The notes under the pieces are model-generated. The model saw only the letters and a list, made by a program, of their open reading frames with translations. It was not told the origin of the DNA and did not search any database. 64,000 bases of DNA, taken from the NCBI GenBank assembly GCA_041392475.1, contig JAWKLZ010000002.1, positions 682,001-746,000 of the forward strand. The letters run 5' to 3'. Below, one piece after another: positions 46,418 through 54,444 of this stretch. The position numbers and the translations under genes are program-made. The DNA comes from Chitinophagales bacterium (lineage in GTDB: Bacteria > Bacteroidota > Bacteroidia > Chitinophagales > UBA2359). The first letter of the stretch is position 1, and every line of letters begins with the position of its first letter.

Positions 46418-47479
46418 ATGAAGCCCATTTCATTCTGCCATTTAACGCTTTTGCTTCTCTTTTTTGCTATAAATACCATCCTTGCACAACCCATATTAAC
46501 CTCCAATGCCACACCTGAATTGGGAACAAACTTTCAGGTATCCATCGTAGATCCAGTGCCACTTGGCAACCTGGTATTACCTGCTGGAGAAGGCATTATA
46601 TGGGATTTTTCGGCAAGTTCAGTGGTAAGTACCCGCATTGCCACTTTTGTAGATGCAGCCACTACAGACGTAGGGATTTTTTTCCCAAATGCAGATATTG
46701 CTTTATCCTATGATGGAGATGGGCTGCCGTTGGGGTCTTTCAATCTAAAACATGATTTTTTTGCCCTCTTTGAAGATAGCTTGCTGAATGTGGGTTTCAC
46801 CACCAAAAGCGGAAACATCATCAACTACAATAATCCAGCTACTGTATTTAACTATCCTTTTTCGTTTGGCGATAAAGTAGAAGACGATTTTAAGGTCAGT
46901 TTTGAAGTAGGTAGTACGACCATCGTTGAAGAAGGTACGATTAGTAGGACAGCGGATGGTTTCGGTAAAGTGTTATTACCCAATAAAGAGATGGATAATT
47001 TACTGCGTGTAAGAACAATACGCCATTATTACCAAGCCTTTGAAGACAATGTACTGGACACCATTTTCTTTCAAGAGGACCGACTAACTTGGTATTCAGC
47101 CAATCAAATTTACCCTGTTTTGAGTGTTACCAAAGAAATAGTGAGTGGCAGTCCTACTCCTCAAACACGTATATATTTCACAGGAGATGTCGAAACCAGC
47201 ATTGAAGAATACCTCCCAATAGCTTCTATTGAAGCTTACCCAAATCCAAGTTCTGGAGCGTTTCAACTGAAATACGATTTACTGCAATCAACAGATGTTC
47301 AGCTAAATGTCTACAACAGCATGGGCCAATTGCTGCAAATTGCAGATAGCGGACGACAAAATGCAGGTAGCCAAACGATAATGATTGACTTGAGAAGTCA
47401 AGCACGGGGAATGTATTTTGTGGAGATGATTTTGAACGAAACGGAGCGAGTTGTGCATAAGTTGATAGTGCAGAAATAA
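46418..47479 (+). CDS. T9SS-sorted secreted protein of unknown function
   Basis: 353 residues. Signal peptide MKPISFCHLTLLLLFFAINTILAQ; a beta-rich central domain (about 25-265) with no recognised family (IIWDFSASS, VFNYPFSFGDKVEDDF, RVRTIRHYYQAFEDN); and a T9SS type A sorting domain (about 270-353, IEAYPNPSSGAFQLKYDL...GMYFVEMILNETERVVHKLIVQK). The central part resembles uncharacterised exported proteins of Bacteroidota. It is the first gene after the small-RNA array. Confidence 0.8.
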   Translation: MKPISFCHLTLLLLFFAINTILAQPILTSNATPELGTNFQVSIVDPVPLGNLVLPAGEGIIWDFSASSVVSTRIATFVDAATTDVGIFFPNADIALSYDGDGLPLGSFNLKHDFFALFEDSLLNVGFTTKSGNIINYNNPATVFNYPFSFGDKVEDDFKVSFEVGSTTIVEEGTISRTADGFGKVLLPNKEMDNLLRVRTIRHYYQAFEDNVLDTIFFQEDRLTWYSANQIYPVLSVTKEIVSGSPTPQTRIYFTGDVETSIEEYLPIASIEAYPNPSSGAFQLKYDLLQSTDVQLNVYNSMGQLLQIADSGRQNAGSQTIMIDLRSQARGMYFVEMILNETERVVHKLIVQK

Positions 47480-47582
47480 TCATTTACGATAATTTTGAAT
47501 CACTTTATCCTCGTTCTTACTTACAAAAAATACATTATTTTTTATTACAACTTTTGTACTTTTTCCTATTGGGACAATGTAC

Positions 47583-47659
47583 GACTTTTGAAGTTTTGCT
47601 TCAAAGATTTTCGATTGTAGTGAAAATCCATATTCTTCAAAGAGTAAACTTCAAAAGTC
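47583..47659. repeat. Inverted repeat GACTTTTGAAGTTT / AAACTTCAAAAGTC
   Basis: Perfect 14-bp arms at 47583-47596 and 47646-47659 with a 49-bp spacer, between two convergent secreted-protein genes. Related arms occur at 30317-30330 and 52634-52717. Confidence 0.7.
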
Positions 47660-47697
47660 TTCACCTCGAATGTGATAAGTTATTTTGTTGGCAATCA

Positions 47698-49602
47698 CTA
47701 ACGATTATCCGACTTCAATTTCTGAAAAGCATTTCCTCTGGTTGGTCTAGTAAAAGTGGGTCGAGTGGTACGTGGCGGTTGCGTAGTTGTTTTTGGAGGT
47801 TGGGTAGTAGGATTGGTTTGGAAGTTCACCGTTTTAGAAATTCCAGCCGCTTTCAAGACCCCACTTTTAGACTTGATGTTTTGTGAGCGAAAAGTATATT
47901 TCCCTTCTGCATCTGTTGAAGTAACAAAAGTTTGTCCACCTGATTGCAGTTCTATTATTTTATTTTTCAACACTTTACCCGAATTGTCTGTGGCTACTCC
48001 CACCAACACAGGATTTTGATTGAGTCCCACTTTTTGAGTGGCAAACGTGCCAAAGACCTTGTCGAAATAGACTTCAATGGCATAGATTTCGTCAATTTCA
48101 GCGTTCAAACTGAATCCAACCGATGTTGTTTGAGAAGTGTTCGAAGAATTGCTTTTTGCCCACACATTGGAGGTAGTTGTTGTTTTGTTTTCTTGTACGC
48201 CAATGCCGATATAACTTCCAAAACCTTTGCTAAATTCTGTCACCGTAGTCGTAAAGTTGCTCTCACTTTGGGTATCTGTTTGCGTAATGTTGTGGCTGAA
48301 ACTTTGGCTATAGTCCACGCCATTTACCTCCAATTCTCCCAACTTTACAAAACGGTCGTTGTCCAGCGTTATATGAGGACCACCACCAAAAATGGAAGTA
48401 TTGGTAAGTGCTGTCTTTGGCTTATTGGTCACAAAAGGATCTAATTTCAAGAGATTTTGAACTGTTTCTTGTGTCAATCCACTTGGATGATTGGTAAGGT
48501 GAGCCTTCAAAAACTGCACAGAATTGATGCTCACTCTTTCATAGTTCAACAATGTGAGTGATATTTCTCCATTGACTGCCACCCAAGCCATTTCTACATT
48601 TTGCAGATACACAATCAAATCTCCCACGCCAGGGCCACCATCATTTGCACCTGTGCTGAATCCATTTTGGATTGTTTCGCTGATAGACAAAGACCCATCA
48701 TTGGTAACAGTTGTACCTTTTGTCTGTTGCGACTGAATAGTTCCCAAAGCATCGTTCACAAAACCTAAAACTTTTGCAACTGCTTTGGCTTCTGGTTTTT
48801 GTGTTTTATTCAAAACAGTGGCAGCTCCGCTAAGTATGGACTTGAAGGTTGCCAATCCTTTGAATTGTGGAAGTGTGACAGGTTTTTTGGTGGAGTTGGT
48901 TGAGCTAAAAGACATCTGCATTTTTGTACCAATGGACTTGGTGACGGTATAAGTCGCTTTGTTCTGATTGTTTCGGTCTGGAACAGGCTCATAAACAACT
49001 GCAACGGGTAAAGCGGGTACTTTGAAGGCTCCTGCGCTTACCACAAGATTGTGTTTAATGTTCAACACATCAGAGTAGCTTTTGTTATTGGAAGTCACCT
49101 TCCAACTGACTTTGGTAGCCTTGCCTACATTGATACGGACGGTGTTGGAGTTGGAGGTAAAACCAGTATTGCCGTCAGCAGTTACTCTAAACACCCCCGA
49201 ACGGTTGATGACATTGAAGACCAATTCTACATTCACCGCATCTACGCTTGCATGGGGATCTATTTTAGTGGGTTTTAGAGGGCCTCCACTACCTATATTA
49301 GGTTTTCCACTTGATCCGCCAATTCCACCAACGCCTCCTACTCCACCGACATCATTTGTTCCATTAAAATCTCCTGGTCGGATAATTTCGGTGGTCAGTC
49401 CTGTGAATTTTCCTGTTGCCGCATCAAAAGTGCCTACGTTTATGCTTTCCTGAGGTGTGGGAATCGGAAATTGATTTTCAATTCCTTTAATAATTTGATA
49501 TGCTTGAGAAGGCTGTGCTACTGCAATGTGGTTGGCAGTAAAAGCAATGCAAACTAAGATTAGGGCAATGCTCTGTCTGATAGACATTTGTGTGATGTTC
49601 AT
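47698..49602 (-). CDS. Large exported protein with Ser/Thr-alternating region, unknown function
   Basis: 634 residues. Signal peptide (IALILVCIAFTANHIAVAQ), a glycine-rich VGGVGGVGGIGG linker near residue 85, then a beta-rich body. At about 440-520 polar residues alternate in long runs (HNITQTDTQSESNFTTTVTE; TTTTSNVWAKSNSSNTSQTT), much like the amphipathic hairpins of aerolysin-type pore-formers. After it comes a carboxypeptidase-regulatory-like domain (VLVGVATDNSGKVLKNKIIELQSGG) and a basic Pro/Thr/Arg tail. No T9SS sorting domain is seen. The pore-former idea rests on pattern only. Alternatives include an adhesin or surface structural protein. Confidence 0.6.
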   Translation of the reverse strand: MNITQMSIRQSIALILVCIAFTANHIAVAQPSQAYQIIKGIENQFPIPTPQESINVGTFDAATGKFTGLTTEIIRPGDFNGTNDVGGVGGVGGIGGSSGKPNIGSGGPLKPTKIDPHASVDAVNVELVFNVINRSGVFRVTADGNTGFTSNSNTVRINVGKATKVSWKVTSNNKSYSDVLNIKHNLVVSAGAFKVPALPVAVVYEPVPDRNNQNKATYTVTKSIGTKMQMSFSSTNSTKKPVTLPQFKGLATFKSILSGAATVLNKTQKPEAKAVAKVLGFVNDALGTIQSQQTKGTTVTNDGSLSISETIQNGFSTGANDGGPGVGDLIVYLQNVEMAWVAVNGEISLTLLNYERVSINSVQFLKAHLTNHPSGLTQETVQNLLKLDPFVTNKPKTALTNTSIFGGGPHITLDNDRFVKLGELEVNGVDYSQSFSHNITQTDTQSESNFTTTVTEFSKGFGSYIGIGVQENKTTTTSNVWAKSNSSNTSQTTSVGFSLNAEIDEIYAIEVYFDKVFGTFATQKVGLNQNPVLVGVATDNSGKVLKNKIIELQSGGQTFVTSTDAEGKYTFRSQNIKSKSGVLKAAGISKTVNFQTNPTTQPPKTTTQPPRTTRPTFTRPTRGNAFQKLKSDNR

Positions 49603-49780
49603 GATTTATTTTTTTTAGAGGTTTAAAAAGGAATTTTGTTTGTGGGTGCATTTCCTAAGATGAAATGGGTGGAAAGTTTTGGAAGAATTTTGTAAATTAC
49701 TTTTCAAAGCACAAATCATTTTCTTAGTATTCTCCTAAAAAAGTCTTATTTTTGTTAAGAATAAAATCAAAATTAGAAAC

Positions 49781-50812
49781 ATGAACTTAGCATCTTTTTT
49801 CGCTGGTGCAGGAGGATTAGATTTGGGTTTCCAAAAAGCAGGCTTCAATGTTGTGTGGGCAAATGAATATGACAAAAGTATTTGGGAAACCTATGAAAAA
49901 AATCACCCACATACCATTCTTGACAAAAGAAGTATTGTCAATATACCATCAAATGAAGTGCCTGATTGCGACGGAGTTATTGGAGGACCTCCTTGCCAAA
50001 GTTGGAGTGAAGCAGGTACACTTCGAGGGATTCAAGACAAAAGGGGGCAACTTTTTTATGATTTTATCCACATTTTAGAAGCCAAACAACCCAAATTTTT
50101 CCTTGCAGAAAACGTAAGCGGTATGTTGCACGAAAAACATAAAGAGGCTTTGCAGCACATCAAAGAATTATTCAGAAATGCAGGTCAAGGATATGAATTG
50201 TCTGTTCAATTATTGAATGCCGCTGATTTTGAAGTACCACAAGACCGCAAACGGGTATTTTTCGTAGGTATTCGTAAAGACCTTAATTTCAAATTTAACT
50301 TTCCCAATCCTTTAAAAGAAAAAATCACCCTAAAAGAGGTCATCTATGACTTGCAAGAAACAGTTGTACCTGCAAAAGGGAAAAATCATACCAATAAAGA
50401 AAAATGCACTGTCACCAACCACGAATACATGATTGGAGGATTTTCTTCCATTTTTATGTCCCGCAACCGTGTGAGAAGTTGGGATGAGCAGTCCTTCACG
50501 ATTCAGGCAGGAGGGCGACAGGCCCCGATTCACCCACAAGCACCTAAGATGAAGCTCGTTGATAAAGACAAACGTGAATTTATCAAAGGCAAAGAACACC
50601 TTTACCGTCGACTCAGTGTTCGAGAATGTGCAAGAATTCAGACCTTCCCAGATGAATTTACTTTTTATTATGACAAAATAGCAGATGGATATAAAATGAT
50701 TGGCAATGCTGTTCCTGTCAACCTTGCCAAACACATTGCTTTGGCAATCAGGCAACAAATTGAAGCTGCAGTAGCAAAAAATACCTTGAAAAAAGCATTA
50801 GAACTTGTATAG
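49781..50812 (+). CDS. DNA (cytosine-5) methyltransferase, HaeIII type
   Basis: 343 residues with all core C5-MTase motifs: I (FFAGAGGLDLGF), IV (GGPPCQSWS, nucleophile Cys72), VI (AENVSG), VIII (QDRKRVFFVG), X (GNAVPVNLA). The recognition region (HEYMIGGFSSIFMSRNRVRSW...IQAGGRQAPIHPQAP) closely resembles M.HaeIII, which methylates the inner cytosine of GGCC. GGCC specificity is inferred from that and from the HaeIII-like endonuclease 3 bp downstream. Confidence 0.94.
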   Translation: MNLASFFAGAGGLDLGFQKAGFNVVWANEYDKSIWETYEKNHPHTILDKRSIVNIPSNEVPDCDGVIGGPPCQSWSEAGTLRGIQDKRGQLFYDFIHILEAKQPKFFLAENVSGMLHEKHKEALQHIKELFRNAGQGYELSVQLLNAADFEVPQDRKRVFFVGIRKDLNFKFNFPNPLKEKITLKEVIYDLQETVVPAKGKNHTNKEKCTVTNHEYMIGGFSSIFMSRNRVRSWDEQSFTIQAGGRQAPIHPQAPKMKLVDKDKREFIKGKEHLYRRLSVRECARIQTFPDEFTFYYDKIADGYKMIGNAVPVNLAKHIALAIRQQIEAAVAKNTLKKALELV

Positions 50813-50815
50813 GAA

Positions 50816-51775
50816 ATGGCCAATCAAACAAAAAATGGAAAAGCATTTGAGTATGCACTATTATTTGAACTGTATCAAAACTTGAAGGACTCAACGAAGA
50901 TTTCTATAAAGCAAAATGCTCCTTTTCTTACCGCTAAAGGTTTTTTTGATGTTTTCTCAAAAGTGGAACAACACACTTTTCGAGCAAGCGCAAGTGCTGC
51001 AATTAAATTTTTGATTGATATTGAGCCAAGGCTTTCGAATGGAATAGAGGAAAATGATGCGTTAGTCCTGGAATTGGTTTCGGATAAGCAAGGTCAATCT
51101 GGTGATGTACGAGATGTATTGATGATTCGCTCACTACAAAAATGGGAAATCGGAATTTCTGCGAAAAATAATCATAGAGCAGTTAAACACTCACGCCTTT
51201 CTATGAAAATTGATTTTGGTGAAAAATGGGTGGGTTTTCCTTGTTCACAAAACTACTTCAATGAAATACGACCTATATTTATGATGTTGGATGCAATCAA
51301 GAAAAAAGATAGCTCTACTAGATGGGATTCCATCAATGACATGCACCAAAAAATCTACATTCCCATCTTAAATGCATTTCGCAAGGAACTACTAAGGCTT
51401 GATAGAGAATACCCCAAAGAGGTAGCCCAAAATCTTGTGAAATATTTAGTAGGAACAGAAGACTTTTACAAGGTCATTAAAGGAAATGGAAAGGTTGAAA
51501 TTCAAGCGTATAATTTGCAAGGGACTTTAAATCAGTCTTTTCAGCGAATTAAACCCAAAGCAAAAATTCCATCCTTGAAATTTCCTTCAAGACTCATCGA
51601 AATCGTCTATCAAACAAATTCAACTACTACATTATTGGTTTCACTGAATCAAGGTTGGCAAATATCTTTTAGAATCCATAATGCTAGTTCCAGAGTCGAA
51701 CCATCCTTAAAATTCGATATCAACCTCATTAGTGTGCCACACACACTATTCACCCATCACATATTTGTTGATTAA
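50816..51775 (+). CDS. HaeIII-family type II restriction endonuclease
   Basis: 319 residues matching the RE_HaeIII family: NGKAFEYALLFELY at the start, the catalytic block GQSGDVRDVLMIRSLQKWEIGISAKNNHRAVKHSRLS (PD-(D/E)xK-like Asp, Glu and Lys), then GFPCSQNYFNEIRPIF. It should cut unmethylated GGCC. The gene begins 3 bp after the methylase stop, the usual methylase-first order. The pair sits between an exported-protein gene and the 3-hydroxyanthranilate dioxygenase gene. Confidence 0.9.
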   Translation: MANQTKNGKAFEYALLFELYQNLKDSTKISIKQNAPFLTAKGFFDVFSKVEQHTFRASASAAIKFLIDIEPRLSNGIEENDALVLELVSDKQGQSGDVRDVLMIRSLQKWEIGISAKNNHRAVKHSRLSMKIDFGEKWVGFPCSQNYFNEIRPIFMMLDAIKKKDSSTRWDSINDMHQKIYIPILNAFRKELLRLDREYPKEVAQNLVKYLVGTEDFYKVIKGNGKVEIQAYNLQGTLNQSFQRIKPKAKIPSLKFPSRLIEIVYQTNSTTTLLVSLNQGWQISFRIHNASSRVEPSLKFDINLISVPHTLFTHHIFVD

Positions 51776-51928
51776 TAGACCTTGTTGCATGTCAAAACAA
51801 TTCATTATCAATTACTTAATATACAATACCGCCATCGTTTTCCTAGTTTCTAATCAACTGATAGATAAAACAAGTTATAATGAAGCAACCGCCATTCCTC
51901 TAATTTTTTCCACATTTGCCTTTTCAAA

Positions 51929-51971
51929 AGCCATACAAATTCATTTTGTATGGCTATTTATATTTTTGTAA
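51929..51971 (+). terminator. Terminator after the HaeIII-like pair
   Basis: An 11-bp perfect stem AGCCATACAAA / TTTGTATGGCT with a 5-nt loop, followed by a T-rich tract (ATTTATATTTTTG). The rest of the 306-bp gap (51776-52081) shows no gene I trust. Confidence 0.7.
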
Positions 51972-52081
51972 ATTGCGGTTGGAACACAGATGAAAATATT
52001 ATATTGAATTGAGTAGTAGAAAAAATATCTGTCTCCAAATTTTGTTCAAAAAATTTACATTCATTTTAATTTTCTTCAAAC

Positions 52082-52612
52082 ATGGCTATCACAAAACCTT
52101 TTAACCTCCAAAAATGGATTGACGACAACCGAGATTTATTGAAGCCCCCTGTCGGTAACAAAAACTTATATGTCGATTCTGGCGATTACATCGTGATGAT
52201 TGTTGCAGGCCCTAATGCCCGCAAAGATTTTCACTATAATGAAACCGAAGAGTTGTTTTATCAATTGGAAGGAGATATTTTGGTGAAGGTGCAAGACGAA
52301 GGAAAAGTCGTAGATGTGCCTATCAAAGAAGGAGATATGTTTTTATTGCCCGCCAAAATGCCTCATTCTCCTATTCGCAGCGCAGGCTCGATTGGTTTGG
52401 TCATTGAGCGCAAACGCAAGGGAAAAGGCTATGAAGATGGTTTGATGTGGTTCTGTGAGAACTGCAATACCAAACTGCACGATACCTATTTTGAGCTTCA
52501 AAATGTAGAAAAAGATTTCCAGCCTCGCTTCAAAGAGTTCTACAGCTCGGAAGACAAACGAACTTGCCCTAATTGTGGGCATGTAATGGAAGTGGATGAA
52601 CGTTTTGTGTAG
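52082..52612 (+). CDS. nbaC: 3-hydroxyanthranilate 3,4-dioxygenase
   Basis: 176 residues, single-cupin bacterial type. The catalytic iron ligands are His51, Glu57 and His95, and the substrate-binding arginines are Arg47 and Arg99, the same numbering as the well-studied Cupriavidus enzyme. A second, rubredoxin-like iron site is formed by CENC (about 125-128) and CPNC near the C-terminus. It opens 3-hydroxyanthranilate to 2-amino-3-carboxymuconate semialdehyde. It is cut off from the rest of the kynurenine genes by about 9 kb that includes the HaeIII-like pair. Confidence 0.97.
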   Translation: MAITKPFNLQKWIDDNRDLLKPPVGNKNLYVDSGDYIVMIVAGPNARKDFHYNETEELFYQLEGDILVKVQDEGKVVDVPIKEGDMFLLPAKMPHSPIRSAGSIGLVIERKRKGKGYEDGLMWFCENCNTKLHDTYFELQNVEKDFQPRFKEFYSSEDKRTCPNCGHVMEVDERFV

Positions 52613-52633
52613 TTACTTATTTTATTTGCATAC

Positions 52634-52717
52634 AGACTTCGGAAGTTTCATTGTGTGAAAGATTGACACTTAATCGAAATGGGGCTTGATTTTTTTAGTG
52701 ACAAACTTTCGAAGTCT
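52634..52717. repeat. Inverted repeat AGACTTCGGAAGTTT / AAACTTTCGAAGTCT
   Basis: Arms of 15 bp (52634-52648 and 52703-52717) with one mismatch and a 54-bp spacer, filling the gap between the dioxygenase and Nudix genes. Same family as the repeat at 47583-47659. Confidence 0.6.
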
Positions 52718-52747
52718 CAGTTTAAAAACTAAAAAATTCATTTTCAA

Positions 52748-53326
52748 ATGAATGAAAATATCAAAATCACCCAAACCGAACTCTTGTCTGACAATTGGTA
52801 CAGACTCAACAAAGTGACCTACCAATACCGCAAAAAAAACGGTGAATGGGAAACTCAGGTAAGAGAAGCCTACGACCGAGGCAATGGCGCAACGATTTTG
52901 CTCTACAATACCGAAAAAAAGACCATCATTTTAACCCGACAGTTTAGACTACCTACTTATGTCAATGGCAATGAGGATGGTATGATGATTGAAGCCTGTG
53001 CTGGACTTTTGGACGAGAACAATGCGGAGGATTGCATCAGAAAGGAAACGGAGGAAGAAACGGGCTACAAAGTGTCGAAAGTTCAAAAGATTTTTGAAGC
53101 CTATATGTCACCTGGTTCTGTGACAGAAATTGTCCATTTTTTCATTGCAGAATATGCGGAGGAGATGAAAGTGGGCGATGGTGGAGGTTTGGCAGAAGAG
53201 CAGGAAAACATTGAAGTCTTGGAATTGGATTTTGAAGCAGCTTACAACATGATTGCCAAAGGTAAAATCAAGGATGGAAAAACGATTATGTTGCTGCAAT
53301 ATGCGAAATTGCAGGGGCTTTTGTAG
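52748..53326 (+). CDS. NudK-like Nudix hydrolase
   Basis: 192 residues. Nudix box GLLDENNAEDCIRKETEEETGY (Gx5Ex7REUXEExGU) at about residues 87-108. The N-terminal swap domain (NWYRLNKVTYQYRKKNGEWETQVREAYDRGNGATILLY) and IILTRQFRLP match the GDP-mannose pyrophosphatase NudK rather than ADP-ribose pyrophosphatase. Substrate preference is inferred. Confidence 0.88.
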   Translation: MNENIKITQTELLSDNWYRLNKVTYQYRKKNGEWETQVREAYDRGNGATILLYNTEKKTIILTRQFRLPTYVNGNEDGMMIEACAGLLDENNAEDCIRKETEEETGYKVSKVQKIFEAYMSPGSVTEIVHFFIAEYAEEMKVGDGGGLAEEQENIEVLELDFEAAYNMIAKGKIKDGKTIMLLQYAKLQGLL

Positions 53327-53355
53327 GTCAAGGAAATCAATCATAAGTGTTATCA

Positions 53356-54402
53356 ATGAAGTACAAAATTTTATTTTTGCTGCCTTCAATATTGCTATTT
53401 TTCACCACCTGCCATAAAAACCTCTCACTTCAAAATTCCTTCAATGGAGATTTGGTTGATTTGCCTTATCACACAGAGGAATGTGGCACATTATTTCCCA
53501 TATTTTTGAAAAGAAAAGTAGTCCGCAAAGAGGTTTTTTCGAGTTTGAAACGAAAAGGCATTGATTTGCAGCCAGATTATTTGTATGCAGATGGAGATAT
53601 TTCATTTGTGGTAGATGGTTTTGACCCAAAGAAAAAGATAGGCTATATTTGGATGGATGAAAGTGTGTTGGATTTTGATGCCATTGACTTCTATTTCTAC
53701 AGTTTTTCTGGAAATATTCCTGCTTTTGAAGCATATAACCACCCCAAAGAATTGGCAGAAATGCTTTTGCAGTACAGCCGTACATCAGATAGTTTGAGAG
53801 TCAGAATAGAAAATACTTTGAATATGCTCGATTCCGTTGTTCAAAATCAAACATTGCAAAGTATTGTAGAACAGCATATTCACGAAGGAATTTATTGGGA
53901 AGCCACTACCCGTCAGATAAAAGAGTGCGTGGAGTTTCCTACTATCACAGATACAACAAAACGAGAGGAACTGATTGACATTTGTTTATTGAAGCAAAAG
54001 ATGGCTCGGTACGCCAGTGGCTGGAATGAACCAAATACTATTTTTGAAGAAATATATGACCGTGTATTGAAGTTGGAAAACAAAGATTCCATTCAGCAAA
54101 TACTCAATGAAGTAGCCGATAGTTTTCACAGTCATAGGTTATCTTTTTCAGAAGCACAGTATCTACTCGAAAAACAGAAAAAAGGAGAGTTGTTTATTGC
54201 GATGATTAACAATTTTGACGAGCGTTACAACCTGCCTTTTGATCACTCGCACGATCATAGAAATGGGCCAAAGATGAACAGAGACTACAAGTCTCGTAAT
54301 GAATACCTCCAACGCATTGAAGCCAAAAGATTGAAGAAGAAGCTAAAAAAACTACTTCAAGATTTGAATAGTTATGTATCTTGGAGTATTCGCCAGAAAT
54401 GA
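53356..54402 (+). CDS. Predicted lipoprotein of unknown function
   Basis: 348 residues from ATG 53356 (MKYKILFLLPSILLFFTTC); the upstream GTG at 53347 is less likely. The leader ends in a lipobox-like FTTC, so lipid anchoring is expected. The mature part is largely helical and charged, with two segments rich in acidic and aromatic residues (FDFDAIDFYFYSFSG-like) and a lysine-rich C-terminus (EAKRLKKKLKKLLQDL). No family recognised. It is 29 bp after the Nudix gene. Confidence 0.6.
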   Translation: MKYKILFLLPSILLFFTTCHKNLSLQNSFNGDLVDLPYHTEECGTLFPIFLKRKVVRKEVFSSLKRKGIDLQPDYLYADGDISFVVDGFDPKKKIGYIWMDESVLDFDAIDFYFYSFSGNIPAFEAYNHPKELAEMLLQYSRTSDSLRVRIENTLNMLDSVVQNQTLQSIVEQHIHEGIYWEATTRQIKECVEFPTITDTTKREELIDICLLKQKMARYASGWNEPNTIFEEIYDRVLKLENKDSIQQILNEVADSFHSHRLSFSEAQYLLEKQKKGELFIAMINNFDERYNLPFDHSHDHRNGPKMNRDYKSRNEYLQRIEAKRLKKKLKKLLQDLNSYVSWSIRQK

Positions 54403-54444
54403 GGTGAGTAAGTCTTTGGTTATCAAAAAACATATTCCCCAACA

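Noticed and set aside
51732..51971. 79-residue frame after the HaeIII-like nuclease
   Set aside because: It overlaps the nuclease gene in another frame and contains the terminator hairpin at 51929-51955. No start signal and no protein-like conservation.
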